Assembly (NCBI GenBank): GCA_964433645.1
Contig: CAYSSK010000023.1
Location: 1-42,754 of the forward strand
Source of the DNA: Desulfofustis sp964433645
GTDB lineage: Bacteria; Desulfobacterota; Desulfobulbia; Desulfobulbales; Desulfocapsaceae
Reading direction: 5' to 3'
Length of the DNA stretch: 42,754 nt
Positions 7,334 through 14,886 of the stretch are shown one piece after another (position 1 is the first letter of the stretch; each line of letters begins with the position of its first letter). A program made the translations under genes and the position numbers. The notes below the pieces were generated by a model. The model worked only from the letters and a program-made list of their open reading frames with translations, ran no database searches and was not told where the DNA came from.

Positions 7334-8803
7334 GTGGCGACGTTGACCGAAAAAATCAAGGCGGTTGCGAAAGCGTTCATCGAGGCCGTCAGTAACAGTA
7401 AAACGGCAGTTGTCGGCTGCATCATCACGATAGTTCTTCTGCCCGTTCTTTTCATCTCCATCCTGCTGGATCTTGTCGGTTTTGCCAATAATCCCTACTT
7501 CGGCTTTCTGATCTATATGGTGATGGGGCCGCTCTGGACCATCGGTATCATCTTGATCGGCATCGGCCTCGCCACCTCACGCGGCGGAGAACGGATAGGA
7601 GTGTACGCCCTTGAATACCTGCAGGAACAATTCTCCCTGCCCGGGCGTTTTCGCCGGGTGAGAAAACTTCTCTTGCTGGTGTCCGTGCTCTCCGTCGTTT
7701 CGATCGTCCTTGTTGTCACCGGTTCATACACCGCGTTTCGCTATACCGAAACCGTGGCGTTTTGTGCGACATTCTGTCATCAGGTCATGGAACCGGAATT
7801 CGTCACCTATCAGCATTCACCGCATTCACAAATCCCCTGCGTACGCTGTCATATCGGCCAGGAGGCGGGACTGTTGACCAAATCGAAAATTTCCGGGCTG
7901 AAACAATTGGCAGCGGTGGCGACGAATACCTACTCGCGGCCGATCCCGACACCGGTGAGCGGGTTGCGACCTTCCCGAGAGGTGTGTGAACAATGTCATC
8001 GGCCGGAAATGTTTCATGGAGACAAATTGTACACCAGGCGTACCTTTCAGCAGGATCGGACAAATACCGAGCTGCAGACCGTCATGCTCATGCGTGTCGG
8101 TGCCGGCGGTTACCGCGGGCAAGCCGCGTACGGCATTCATTGGCATATATCGCCCGATCATACCGTGTTCTACACCTACACCGACCGGGAGCGCCGCATC
8201 ATAAACCGGGTACGGGTGGTTAATCGCGACGGAACGGAGAGGGTTTTCAGCAGGGCGGGACAGACTTCTCCCCCGGGCCGGAACAAAGAAGCACCGTCGG
8301 CGATGACCCGTTCCATGGACTGCATCGATTGCCACAATCGGCCGGCGCATATTTTCCTCGGACCGTCTGAAGCGATCGACAATCGTCTTGCCAGCGGTCA
8401 CATTGCCGCGTCTATTCCCTTCATCAAGCAGCGTGCCGTCCAGGCGATTACCCGGGAGTTTGCCTCCCTTGAGGACGCTCGAGTCGGTATCTCCCGGCAG
8501 TTGAGGGACTGGTATGACGAGCATTTCCCGGAATACCGGGGCGCCCAAAAAAAAATCCTCGAGCAGGCGATACAGGCCGTTTACCAGGCCTATGCCGAAA
8601 ATGTTTTTCCGGCCATGGGCGTTGGCTGGAACACGTACGAAAACATGGCCGGCCACCGGAACGACTCCGGGTGTTTTCGTTGTCATAACCGTAACCTTGT
8701 TGATCAAGAGGGAAAAAGCATATCCCAGGATTGCACCATTTGTCATGTTATCGTCGCAGACAACGAGGAACCGAGAGAGATATCGACATTGTTCAAGAGA
8801 TAA
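7334..8803 (+). CDS. NapC/NirT-like six-haem membrane cytochrome c (ImcH-like)
   Basis: A 489-aa inner-membrane cytochrome. Hydrophobic segments lie near 27-48, 57-80 and 112-132. The periplasmic part holds six haem motifs: CATFCH (144-149, a CX3CH form), CVRCH (169), CEQCH (218), CIDCH (330), CFRCH (447) and CTICH (467). The stretch HQVMEPEFVTYQHSPH is the NapC/NirT signature area. Such proteins oxidise menaquinol and pass electrons to periplasmic carriers; the layout reminds me of Geobacter ImcH. The start is GTG 7334 after AAGGGAAG, 30 nt behind ftsH. It has a homologue at 9029-10459 with all six motifs in register. The terminal acceptor is unknown. Confidence 0.88.
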   Translation: MATLTEKIKAVAKAFIEAVSNSKTAVVGCIITIVLLPVLFISILLDLVGFANNPYFGFLIYMVMGPLWTIGIILIGIGLATSRGGERIGVYALEYLQEQFSLPGRFRRVRKLLLLVSVLSVVSIVLVVTGSYTAFRYTETVAFCATFCHQVMEPEFVTYQHSPHSQIPCVRCHIGQEAGLLTKSKISGLKQLAAVATNTYSRPIPTPVSGLRPSREVCEQCHRPEMFHGDKLYTRRTFQQDRTNTELQTVMLMRVGAGGYRGQAAYGIHWHISPDHTVFYTYTDRERRIINRVRVVNRDGTERVFSRAGQTSPPGRNKEAPSAMTRSMDCIDCHNRPAHIFLGPSEAIDNRLASGHIAASIPFIKQRAVQAITREFASLEDARVGISRQLRDWYDEHFPEYRGAQKKILEQAIQAVYQAYAENVFPAMGVGWNTYENMAGHRNDSGCFRCHNRNLVDQEGKSISQDCTICHVIVADNEEPREISTLFKR

Positions 8804-8904
8804 TGGGCGCGACTGTTCCCCCACCTGTATTGTGCAGGTCCGGGCGCGGTGGTGCGGGGGCTATTAAAAGGGAGGAACAATTGTCGGGAGCGGACATGAA
8901 CGGA

Positions 8905-8934
8905 TTGGCACATGTTGCCACAAAGTGGTATAAA
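8905..8934 (+). promoter_or_regulatory. Promoter before the second cytochrome gene
   Basis: TTGGCA (8905-8910), an 18-bp gap, then TATAAA (8929-8934) preceded by TGG (extended -10). The sequence from 8920 repeats the word ACAAAGTGGTATAA found before ftsH at 5286. The start codon is 95 nt further on. Confidence 0.5.
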
Positions 8935-9028
8935 TAGTGCGCCTTGGTGGTGTGGAGAAATGGTTCGGAGGTGCATCAACAATCATGACGGACTGGCCAT
9001 TAGGATAAGGTAGAGGAGGGAATTCACC

Positions 9029-10459
9029 ATGAACCATGATCGTGATCAGCACTCGGATAGCGATAGGAACGAACAGCCAACTCCGTGGATGAGAGTGTTC
9101 GGGGGGATGTGGCGGACACCTCTTGGTTTACTCGGGATCGTTCTGACGACGGTGAGTGCCACCTTGATGGTTTTCGTCTTGATCATCGATTTCATCGGCA
9201 TGGTCAACCGCCCCTATAGCTCGATGGTCGCTTACCTGATCCTGCCGGGTGCTATGGTCTTCGGCCTGCTTCTGATCCCGTTGGCCGCGTACCTTCGTCA
9301 TCGGCGATGGCGCAGATATGGAACCGTCACCGCACATCTGACAATCAACCTGAGCAACCCACGGCACCAGAAGTTCCTGCTCGGTTTTATCGCCCTGACC
9401 GTGATCAATTTCGCTATCCTGGCTGTTGCCGGCTATGAAGGGTACCATTTTACCGAATCGCCGTTTTTCTGCGGCGTCGTCTGTCACCAGGTGATGGATC
9501 CCGAATATACCGCCTATCAGCGTTCGCCCCACGCCAAGGTGACGTGCGTTGAATGCCATATCGGTCCCGGTGCCGACTGGTTCGTCAAATCAAAACTTTC
9601 CGGCCTTCGCCAGGTGGCGGCGATGGTTACCGGCGACTACAGTCGTCCGATTCCGGCGCCGGTGGAACATTTGCGTCCTGCCCGGGATACCTGCGAAAAT
9701 TGCCATTGGCCGGAGAAGTTCCATGGTAAAAGGATCAAGGAATTTATCAGTTTCAGTAACAGAGATCAGCTTGATCCGGACAGGACCGAGATAGCGCTGC
9801 ATATCGGGGGACGCAACCCGGAGACCGACGCTTTTGAGGGAATCCATTGGCATGTCAGCAATGCGCTTGAAGTAAGCTATCTGGCTGCAGACGAGAAACG
9901 TCTGGAAATTGCGAAAATAAGAGTAAAGCGCCCCGATGGCACCGAGGAGGAATTTATCAGGGACGATATCGACATACCGGAAGAGCGTCGGGATGCATGG
10001 CGGGTCATGGACTGCATCGATTGCCACAACAGGCCGACTCATGTTTTCGATATTCCGGAAGAACGGGTTGATTTCGGCTTGCTTTCCAAAAAGATCAACG
10101 GTGAAATCCCCGGTATTCGTGAGGACAGTCTGGCGGTGCTTACCGCGGTCTATCCTTCCCGGGACGAGGCCGTTCGGACGCTTGTCGCCTCGTTGGTCGA
10201 ACTGCAGAGCAAAAGAGATCAGGAGGCGGCGGAGACCTACAAGGATGACCTCGACAACGCCGGCGCGTTTCTTTTGGAAGTCTATCTGAACAACATCTGG
10301 CCGGCCATGAACGTCGACTGGGGAACGTATCGGAGTCACCTCGGGCATCAATACGCCGACGAGGGTTATGGTTGTTTTCGCTGTCACGATGAGGAGCATA
10401 TATCATCGCAGGGCGAAGTCGTCTCCCAGGATTGCAGCCTCTGCCACGATGAACCGTAG
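9029..10459 (+). CDS. NapC/NirT-like six-haem membrane cytochrome c, second copy
   Basis: A 476-aa paralogue of the cytochrome at 7334-8803. Three hydrophobic segments (about 32-56, 66-90, 115-137) precede a periplasmic domain with CGVVCH (148-153, again CX3CH), CVECH (173), CENCH (222), CIDCH (329), CFRCH (449) and CSLCH (469). It shares VMDPEYTAYQRSPHAK, KSKLSGLRQVAAM and MDCIDCHNRPTHVF with the first copy. The soluble N-terminus is more charged (MNHDRDQHSDSDRNE). ATG 9029 follows AGAGGAGGG. A separate promoter at 8905-8934 suggests the two paralogues can be expressed independently, perhaps for different redox potentials or acceptors. That is inference. Confidence 0.88.
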   Translation: MNHDRDQHSDSDRNEQPTPWMRVFGGMWRTPLGLLGIVLTTVSATLMVFVLIIDFIGMVNRPYSSMVAYLILPGAMVFGLLLIPLAAYLRHRRWRRYGTVTAHLTINLSNPRHQKFLLGFIALTVINFAILAVAGYEGYHFTESPFFCGVVCHQVMDPEYTAYQRSPHAKVTCVECHIGPGADWFVKSKLSGLRQVAAMVTGDYSRPIPAPVEHLRPARDTCENCHWPEKFHGKRIKEFISFSNRDQLDPDRTEIALHIGGRNPETDAFEGIHWHVSNALEVSYLAADEKRLEIAKIRVKRPDGTEEEFIRDDIDIPEERRDAWRVMDCIDCHNRPTHVFDIPEERVDFGLLSKKINGEIPGIREDSLAVLTAVYPSRDEAVRTLVASLVELQSKRDQEAAETYKDDLDNAGAFLLEVYLNNIWPAMNVDWGTYRSHLGHQYADEGYGCFRCHDEEHISSQGEVVSQDCSLCHDEP

Positions 10460-10621
10460 TCATGCAACCGCAATAATGTCGGCCGAGCAGAAAGCCGGCG
10501 ATCAATGTGGACAAGGGAGAACGGAAAGGACGAGGAAGACCGGAGAGAATGAGGAAGAACGGAGCGTATGATTCGGGCGACTTGTTGCAAAAGAGGCGGC
10601 CCATGATGAGAAGAGGGTGAG

Positions 10622-11026
10622 ATGGTTGACAACAAAGAGGCCATTTATCCGATCAGTGTTGCCGCCAAATTGCTGTCCGTACACCCGAGGACCTTGCGCA
10701 TCTATGAGGACGAAGGGCTGGTAATGCCGGTGCGCAAGGGAAACAAGCGCTATTATTCCCAGGACGATATTGCCTGGATTCAATGTCTGCGCGATCTCAT
10801 TCATGAAAAAGGGATCAGTATCCCCGCTATCAAGCTGCTGCTGGAACTCACCCCCTGCTGGGAAATCAAGAAATGCCCGAAAGATGTCCGGGCGCTGTGC
10901 TCCGCCTTTATCGATCGCTCCACCCCTTGCTGGAGGCTGATCGACAGTGCCTGTGCCCGAGGGACCCGGCGATGCCGGGAGTGCGAGGTGTTTGTCAAGG
11001 CGATGAAAGAGGCGGCAAAAGAATAA
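10622..11026 (+). CDS. MerR-family regulator with Cys-rich 'two-CW' C-terminus
   Basis: A 134-aa transcription factor. The N-terminal MerR winged helix is clear: PISVAAKLLSVHPRTLRIYE, then EGLVMPVRKGNKRYYSQDD. The C-terminal part lacks a standard metal loop and instead has seven cysteines in a PCWEIKKCP...C...PCWRLIDSAC...CRECEVF arrangement, like the two-CW modules of other Deltaproteobacteria. These may bind a metal or Fe-S cluster, or sense redox. ATG 10622 follows AGAGGGTGAG. It lies 162 nt after the second cytochrome and convergent to the arsenite exporter. The target is unknown; the cytochrome genes are the nearest candidates. Confidence 0.85.
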   Translation: MVDNKEAIYPISVAAKLLSVHPRTLRIYEDEGLVMPVRKGNKRYYSQDDIAWIQCLRDLIHEKGISIPAIKLLLELTPCWEIKKCPKDVRALCSAFIDRSTPCWRLIDSACARGTRRCRECEVFVKAMKEAAKE

Positions 11027-11146
11027 TGCTTTGAGTTGGGCTGAAACAGTGTTGAAATAAACCGAAGAGCCGAGAACGAGAACAGGGGTTTTACTTCGTG
11101 CCAACAATGGCGCTATTTTGCTTGGCAACTGCAGCAGGAAAGTGTG

Positions 11147-11185
11147 AAAAAAAAGCGGCCGGCCCGAATAGCTCGGGCCGGCAGC
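11147..11185 (-). terminator. Terminator for the arsenite exporter gene
   Basis: On the minus strand GCCGGCCCGA (11182-11173) and TCGGGCCGGC (11167-11158) form a perfect 10-bp stem with a 5-nt loop, followed by eight T (11154-11147). It may also stop the convergent merR transcript, though the plus-strand side has only a short T-rich tail. Confidence 0.8.
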
Positions 11186-11223
11186 TTTGTTTGAGGTATC
11201 AGAAGTAAGGGCTGCCAGGTCGT

Positions 11224-12291
11224 TCAGCGAGTAGCCGGGGCATGATCGAACCAGTGCCGGGTGCGGTTACAGATGGCGCAGACCGACAACATAACCGGAA
11301 CCTCAACCAATACGCCGACGACGGTTGCCAGCGCTGCACCCGAACCGGGACCGTAGAGGGCGATAGCGGTTGCTACGGCAAGTTCGAAAAAGTTACTGGC
11401 GCCAATCAGGGCGCCGGGTGAGGCGACGCTATGGGGCACCTTGAAGAACTTCATCAGCCCGTAGACCAGGGAAGAATTGAAATAGACCTGGATCAGGATC
11501 GGGATGGCGATGAGAACGACGAAAAAGGCCTTTTCGGTAATATTCTCCGCCTGGAAAGCAAAAATTATGATCAGCGTCACCAACAACGCTACGACCGTAA
11601 TGTGCTGGAAAAATGCGACAAACTTTGTGTTGAACCATTCCAGACCACGGGAGGCAATTAACACGCGTCTGGTGATATAGGCAACGACCAGGGGCAGCAG
11701 CACAAAAAGAACGACGGAGAGAATGAGTGTATCGTAGTTAACCGGAATACCACTCACGCCCAGCAAAAGGCCGACGATCGGGACGAACAGCACCAACATC
11801 AACAGATCATTCACCGCTACCTGAACGAGGGTGTAGGCGGGATCTCCGTCGGTCAGGTAGCTCCAGACAAAAACCATGGCGGTGCAGGGTGCCGCCGCGA
11901 GGATGATAACCCCGGCCATAAACTGGTCGGCTTGTTCCGGCGAGATCCAGTCGGAAAAGAGTATCTTGAAGAAGAGATAGCCGAGCAGGAACATGGAAAA
12001 CGGCTTGACCGCCCAATTGACGAAGATGGTGATGAACAGCCCTTTGGGATTTCTTCCGACCTCAAGAAGAGAGCCGAAATCGATCTTCAGCATCATCGGA
12101 AAGATCATCAGCCAGATCAGCACCGCGATCGGCACATTGACGTGGCTGCCTTCGGCAAATTCCAGCGCGGAAAAGGCCGCAAAAAAGCCGGGAAACAGTT
12201 TTCCGAGAATGACGCCGGCGACCATGCAGAAGGCCACCCATATCGTCAGGTATCGTTCAAAGATGTTCATTTTTTTGGTTGAGGCACTCAT
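11224..12291 (-). CDS. acr3: ACR3-family arsenite efflux permease
   Basis: A 355-aa inner-membrane protein with about ten hydrophobic segments. The family hallmarks are LAAAPCTAMVFVWS with the essential Cys at residue 136, and GASNFFELAVATAIA with the essential Glu at 303. ACR3 proteins extrude As(III) (and sometimes Sb(III)) using the proton gradient or with the ArsA ATPase. Length and N-terminal layout match the family. ATG 12291 is followed by MSASTKKMNIFERYL. The arsR gene at 12363-12710 lies 71 nt upstream on the same strand, so the two likely form an arsR-acr3 operon. arsA and the arsD fusion lie nearby, on the other strand. Confidence 0.95.
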   Translation of the reverse strand: MSASTKKMNIFERYLTIWVAFCMVAGVILGKLFPGFFAAFSALEFAEGSHVNVPIAVLIWLMIFPMMLKIDFGSLLEVGRNPKGLFITIFVNWAVKPFSMFLLGYLFFKILFSDWISPEQADQFMAGVIILAAAPCTAMVFVWSYLTDGDPAYTLVQVAVNDLLMLVLFVPIVGLLLGVSGIPVNYDTLILSVVLFVLLPLVVAYITRRVLIASRGLEWFNTKFVAFFQHITVVALLVTLIIIFAFQAENITEKAFFVVLIAIPILIQVYFNSSLVYGLMKFFKVPHSVASPGALIGASNFFELAVATAIALYGPGSGAALATVVGVLVEVPVMLSVCAICNRTRHWFDHAPATR

Positions 12292-12362
12292 GTCAATCCC
12301 CTTCCTGGTTTGTGTTGGGTTAACAAGTTAAGGCGTGTTCTGCTTCCATCTTTGAGCAGATG

Positions 12363-12710
12363 TTACCGGCACGCCTGTTGTTCTTTCTGTCGACGAAGAC
12401 CGACCAGTCTGTGGCGGTCATCGCGCACTTCGGTAAGTTCGGCAAGGTGCTCAAGCAGCGTCTTGCGGAGGTGGAGATTCCGAGCTCCGTCGGTATCCGC
12501 CATTCGATAATATTTCCAGGTTCCCTGGCGGCGCTCAGCGACCCACTCGGCATTTTTCAATTGTGCCAAATGCCTGGAGACGGTGGACTGCGGTAGCTGC
12601 AGCACATCCATCAGATCGCAGACGCACAACTCCCCATGTTCGAGCAAGGCAAGGATACGCAAGCGAGTCGGTTCGGTCAAAGCCTTATACATCCGGATCG
12701 TCTGTTCCAT
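12363..12710 (-). CDS. arsR: ArsR-family arsenic-responsive repressor
   Basis: A winged-helix repressor of 115 aa from ATG 12710 (MEQTIRMYKALTEPTRL). ELCVCDL holds the vicinal cysteines that bind As(III), and LPQSTVSRHLAQLKNA is the DNA-recognition helix. The frame is open as far as TTG 12749, but that TTG is the -35 box TTGACA, so it cannot be the start. No Shine-Dalgarno is seen before ATG 12710, and the -10 box ends only 9 bases before it, so the mRNA may be leaderless or nearly so. It should repress itself and acr3 until arsenite releases it. The C-terminus is basic with one Cys. Confidence 0.9.
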   Translation of the reverse strand: MEQTIRMYKALTEPTRLRILALLEHGELCVCDLMDVLQLPQSTVSRHLAQLKNAEWVAERRQGTWKYYRMADTDGARNLHLRKTLLEHLAELTEVRDDRHRLVGLRRQKEQQACR

Positions 12711-12719
12711 GGCGATATC

Positions 12720-12749
12720 AATATATCCGGATGGAGGGATGTTTGTCAA
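12720..12749 (-). promoter_or_regulatory. arsR-acr3 promoter overlapping a dyad
   Basis: On the minus strand TTGACA (12749-12744), an 18-bp gap, then TATATT (12725-12720). The -10 region reads ATATTGATAT, a partial dyad that could hold the ArsR operator, which would let the repressor block the polymerase directly. Confidence 0.6.
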
Positions 12750-12767
12750 CTATGAAATTCTGCATCT

Positions 12768-12887
12768 AACCCCCATGACTGATGGTCACAACGAACGATG
12801 AAAATCGGCGCCGTGGTCGGAAGATCCGGTTAGTGAAAGTGAGCGGGGGACAGGTTAAAACCTGTCCCGCCGATTTTCATATAAACG
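12768..12887 (+). repeat. Dispersed intergenic repeat, copy B
   Basis: Begins AACCCCCATGACTGATGGTC, then ATGAAAATCGGC, and ends GCCGATTTTCATATAAACG. ATGAAAATCGGC and GCCGATTTTCAT are exact inverted complements. Inside lies GGGACAGGTT-AA-AACCTGTCCC, a 10-bp hairpin. It matches copy C at 14247-14370 almost base for base, in the same orientation. Confidence 0.85.
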
Positions 12888-12906
12888 TTGCCGCCTTGAA
12901 GGCCTT

Positions 12907-12939
12907 TCAGTTGGTTTCACAACTGTTGACAGTCATCAG
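12907..12939 (+). repeat. Leader segment shared with 3480-3512
   Basis: TCAGTTGGTTTCA, a short variable gap, then GACAGTCATC; the same arrangement stands before the rhodanese gene. See the duplicated-block finding. Confidence 0.5.
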
Positions 12940-12973
12940 TGGCCTGATGCAACCGAAGCGAGGTAAGTGAAAC

Positions 12974-13002
12974 TTGACATGCGCAGGTGCGATTGGTAAA
13001 GT
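12974..13002 (+). promoter_or_regulatory. Promoter for the arsD-fusion operon
   Basis: TTGACA (12974-12979), a 17-bp gap, and TAAAGT (12997-13002). A perfect dyad starts 5 bases later. The ribosome site AAGGAG at 13086 and ATG 13101 follow. Confidence 0.65.
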
Positions 13003-13006
13003 AGCC

Positions 13007-13032
13007 TATATTTCGTCATGTGGCGAAATATA
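13007..13032 (+). promoter_or_regulatory. Perfect dyad, probable ArsR operator
   Basis: TATATTTCG (13007-13015) and CGAAATATA (13024-13032) are exact inverted complements with an 8-nt centre. The dyad lies across the expected transcription start, a standard site for ArsR-type repression of the downstream arsD-arsR pair. Confidence 0.6.
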
Positions 13033-13100
13033 ACATATAAGAAGCAGCATGGCCGGATAAAACGCCGTGTTGTTTGGTCTTGCACAAGGAGATGAAGACG

Positions 13101-13745
13101 ATGGATGAAAAAACCAAGGAATTAATCGCTGTCGGTGCTTCGGTGGCGGCTCATTGTCAACCGTGTTTGCGCTTTCATGTCGACAAGGCGGTCGAACTCG
13201 GCATTGATACCGATGCTATTGCCCAAGCCGTGGCGGTGGGAAAGATGGTACAAAAAGGCGGTTTGGCCGCCATGCGTTCCTATGCCGACGGTCTGCTGGA
13301 AGAATTGACACCAGCTGAGCAACAGAGGGTCTTACGGGTCTTCGAGCCGGCGATGTGCTGTTCAACCGGGATTTGCGGCCCCAGTGTCGATGAGCGTCTG
13401 ATCGTTTTTGCCGGTGCGTTGAAGCGGCTTGCCGCTGCCGGTATCATCGTCGAACGGTTCAATCTATCGCAGCAACCGCAGGCCTTTGCCGCCGACGAAC
13501 GGGTCAAGGCCGATCTGGCAACCCTGGGTCACGAAAAACTGCCGTTTATTTACCTCGATGACGAACTCCGTTTCAGCGGTCATTACCCCGAAGCGGCACA
13601 ATTGTTCGCCGTGCTGGGAATCGATGATGAACAGCGGGAGCCATCCGGTGCTGCTCCTGCCGGCGGCATTGGTTTGGCCATGGCACCTGCGGGTGGTGCC
13701 GGTGAAGAAGAGAGTGCCTGTTGTCCCGGTGGCGGGTGTTGCTGA
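13101..13745 (+). CDS. arsD: AhpD-like domain fused to ArsD arsenic metallochaperone
   Basis: A 214-aa two-domain protein. Residues 1-66 match the AhpD/carboxymuconolactone decarboxylase fold with redox motif CQPC (Cys19, Cys22) and the following His26 (CxxCxxxH). Residues 78-195 are ArsD: FEPAMCCSTGICG with the As-binding cysteines at 86, 87 and 92, then IVERFNLSQQP and LPFIYLDDEL. The tail ends in two vicinal Cys pairs (CCPGGGCC). ArsD carries As(III) to ArsA and weakly represses in some systems. The fused thiol-redox domain could keep those cysteines reduced or take electrons from lipoyl or thioredoxin partners; this is inference. The start is ATG 13101, with AAGGAG nine bases upstream; ATG 13092 is an alternative. 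Confidence 0.92.
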   Translation: MDEKTKELIAVGASVAAHCQPCLRFHVDKAVELGIDTDAIAQAVAVGKMVQKGGLAAMRSYADGLLEELTPAEQQRVLRVFEPAMCCSTGICGPSVDERLIVFAGALKRLAAAGIIVERFNLSQQPQAFAADERVKADLATLGHEKLPFIYLDDELRFSGHYPEAAQLFAVLGIDDEQREPSGAAPAGGIGLAMAPAGGAGEEESACCPGGGCC

Positions 13746-13811
13746 TGAAATTTTGGTGAGAGCAACGGCTTATAACCGGAAATCAGTCCGGCAGCTCACG
13801 GGGAGGTGGCG

Positions 13812-14198
13812 GTGTACGAACTGATGGCAGTGACCAAAGCGCTGGCCGATGAGAACCGGATCCGCCTGTTGGCGGCCATGGAAGAGCAGGAGTTATGTGT
13901 CTGTCAACTCGTTGATTTGATAGAGCTGGCACCGTCTACCGTGTCCAAGCATCTGGCCATCCTGCGCGGCGCCCGGCTGATCGAAGCGCGCAAGGATGGT
14001 CGCTGGGTTTTTTACCGGCTGGCGTCCGCGGAACGGGTTTCGTCGGCGGCCACCTCGGCGCTTGCCTGGGTCATCGCCGAGGCCAGAGAACTGTCGCGCA
14101 TCAAGGACGATCGCCGGCGCCTGCAGCAGGCGCTGGAAACCGGTGAATTGAGCAGAATCTGCCTCGAGGCGGTCGACCATGGCGGCCTGGCCGTCTGA
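13812..14198 (+). CDS. arsR: ArsR-family repressor, second copy
   Basis: A 128-aa winged-helix regulator from GTG 13812 (GGGGAGG five bases upstream); GTG 13806 falls inside that ribosome site. ELCVCQLVDLIELAPSTVSKH contains the As(III)-binding CxC and the recognition helix, and YELMAVTKALADENRIRLLA is the usual start. The C-terminal extension with LSRIKDDRRRLQQ is the part left over at 3992-4141. It lies 66 nt after the arsD fusion and probably controls the dyad at 13007-13032. A direct repeat follows immediately (14247-14370). Confidence 0.92.
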   Translation: MYELMAVTKALADENRIRLLAAMEEQELCVCQLVDLIELAPSTVSKHLAILRGARLIEARKDGRWVFYRLASAERVSSAATSALAWVIAEARELSRIKDDRRRLQQALETGELSRICLEAVDHGGLAV

Positions 14199-14246
14199 AA
14201 ACGCCGAATCTGGCAGTTCTTTTACTCAATCTCCCGTTTTTATAAT

Positions 14247-14370
14247 AACCCCCATGACTGATGGTCACAACGAAGCATGAAAATCGGCATCGTGGTCGGA
14301 TGGGCTGATTGGTTTTTGAAAGTGAGCGGGGGACAGGTTAAAACCTGTCCCGCCGATTTTCATATAAACG
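14247..14370 (+). repeat. Dispersed intergenic repeat, copy C
   Basis: Same boundaries as copy B: AACCCCCATGACTGATGGTC at the left, GCCGATTTTCATATAAACG at the right, with the identical GGGACAGGTT hairpin inside. The last about 50 bases are the same in both copies; the middle differs by small changes and a 4-base length difference. It lies directly between arsR and usp. Confidence 0.85.
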
Positions 14371-14406
14371 CAATGACAGGATGAATATCGCATCCGGGAG
14401 GCCGTC

Positions 14407-14871
14407 ATGTTTACAAAGATTTTGTTTCCAACCGATCTTTCTGATGTTTCTCAGGCTGTCATACCCTATATCAAGGAGTTGAAGGGTGCCGGCGTGCAGG
14501 AGGTGGTGCTGCTGCGGGTGATCAGCAACAAGAGTATGGAGAGCATGCGCGCCGGGATGGCCCTTGCCGGCAAAGAGGTGGCGGGGTTTTTCAACGAGGC
14601 CGTGCAAACCATCATCGACGAAGCTCGGCAGCAGCTCAACGATTTGGCCGAAGAACTCAAATCGGAGGGCCTGACGGTGACGTCGCTGGTGGAGACCGGT
14701 GCCCCGCAACAGCGGATCCTGGAGATCGCCGACACCGAGCAGGTATCGGCAATCATTCTTGGATCCCATGGCAAGAGCAACCTGAGCACGGCGCTGCTCG
14801 GCTCTGTTTCCGATCATGTGATCCGCCACGCCAAGCAACCGGTGCTCGTCATTAAGAGAACAGGCTACTGA
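14407..14871 (+). CDS. Universal stress protein (UspA family)
   Basis: A 154-aa single Usp domain. MFTKILFPTDLSDVS is the usual first strand, and the ATP-binding loop is visible as GSHGKSNLSTALLGSVSDHV followed by KQPVLVIK at the C-terminus. ATG 14407 follows GGGAGGCCG. The family binds nucleotide and is induced by growth arrest or toxic stress. A 3' fragment of a close relative remains at 4346-4417, also next to an arsR fragment, so arsR and usp have moved or been copied as a unit. Confidence 0.9.
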   Translation: MFTKILFPTDLSDVSQAVIPYIKELKGAGVQEVVLLRVISNKSMESMRAGMALAGKEVAGFFNEAVQTIIDEARQQLNDLAEELKSEGLTVTSLVETGAPQQRILEIADTEQVSAIILGSHGKSNLSTALLGSVSDHVIRHAKQPVLVIKRTGY

Positions 14872-14886
14872 ATACCTGACGATTTT

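Noticed and set aside
7826..8824. 332-aa minus-strand open frame
   Set aside because: Antisense to the first cytochrome, whose six haem motifs and membrane segments settle the coding strand.
8905..8920. Sigma-54 promoter before the second cytochrome (TTGGCACATGTTGCCA)
   Set aside because: The gap between TGGCAC and TTGC is 3 nt where 5 are needed. A sigma-70 reading with TATAAA fits better.
10449..10571. Short ORF after the second cytochrome
   Set aside because: Highly charged Arg/Glu-rich composition, overlap with the cytochrome end, no ribosome site and no family.
12768..14370. CRISPR array
   Set aside because: The repeats are 120 nt long, only two here, and are separated by genes rather than short spacers.
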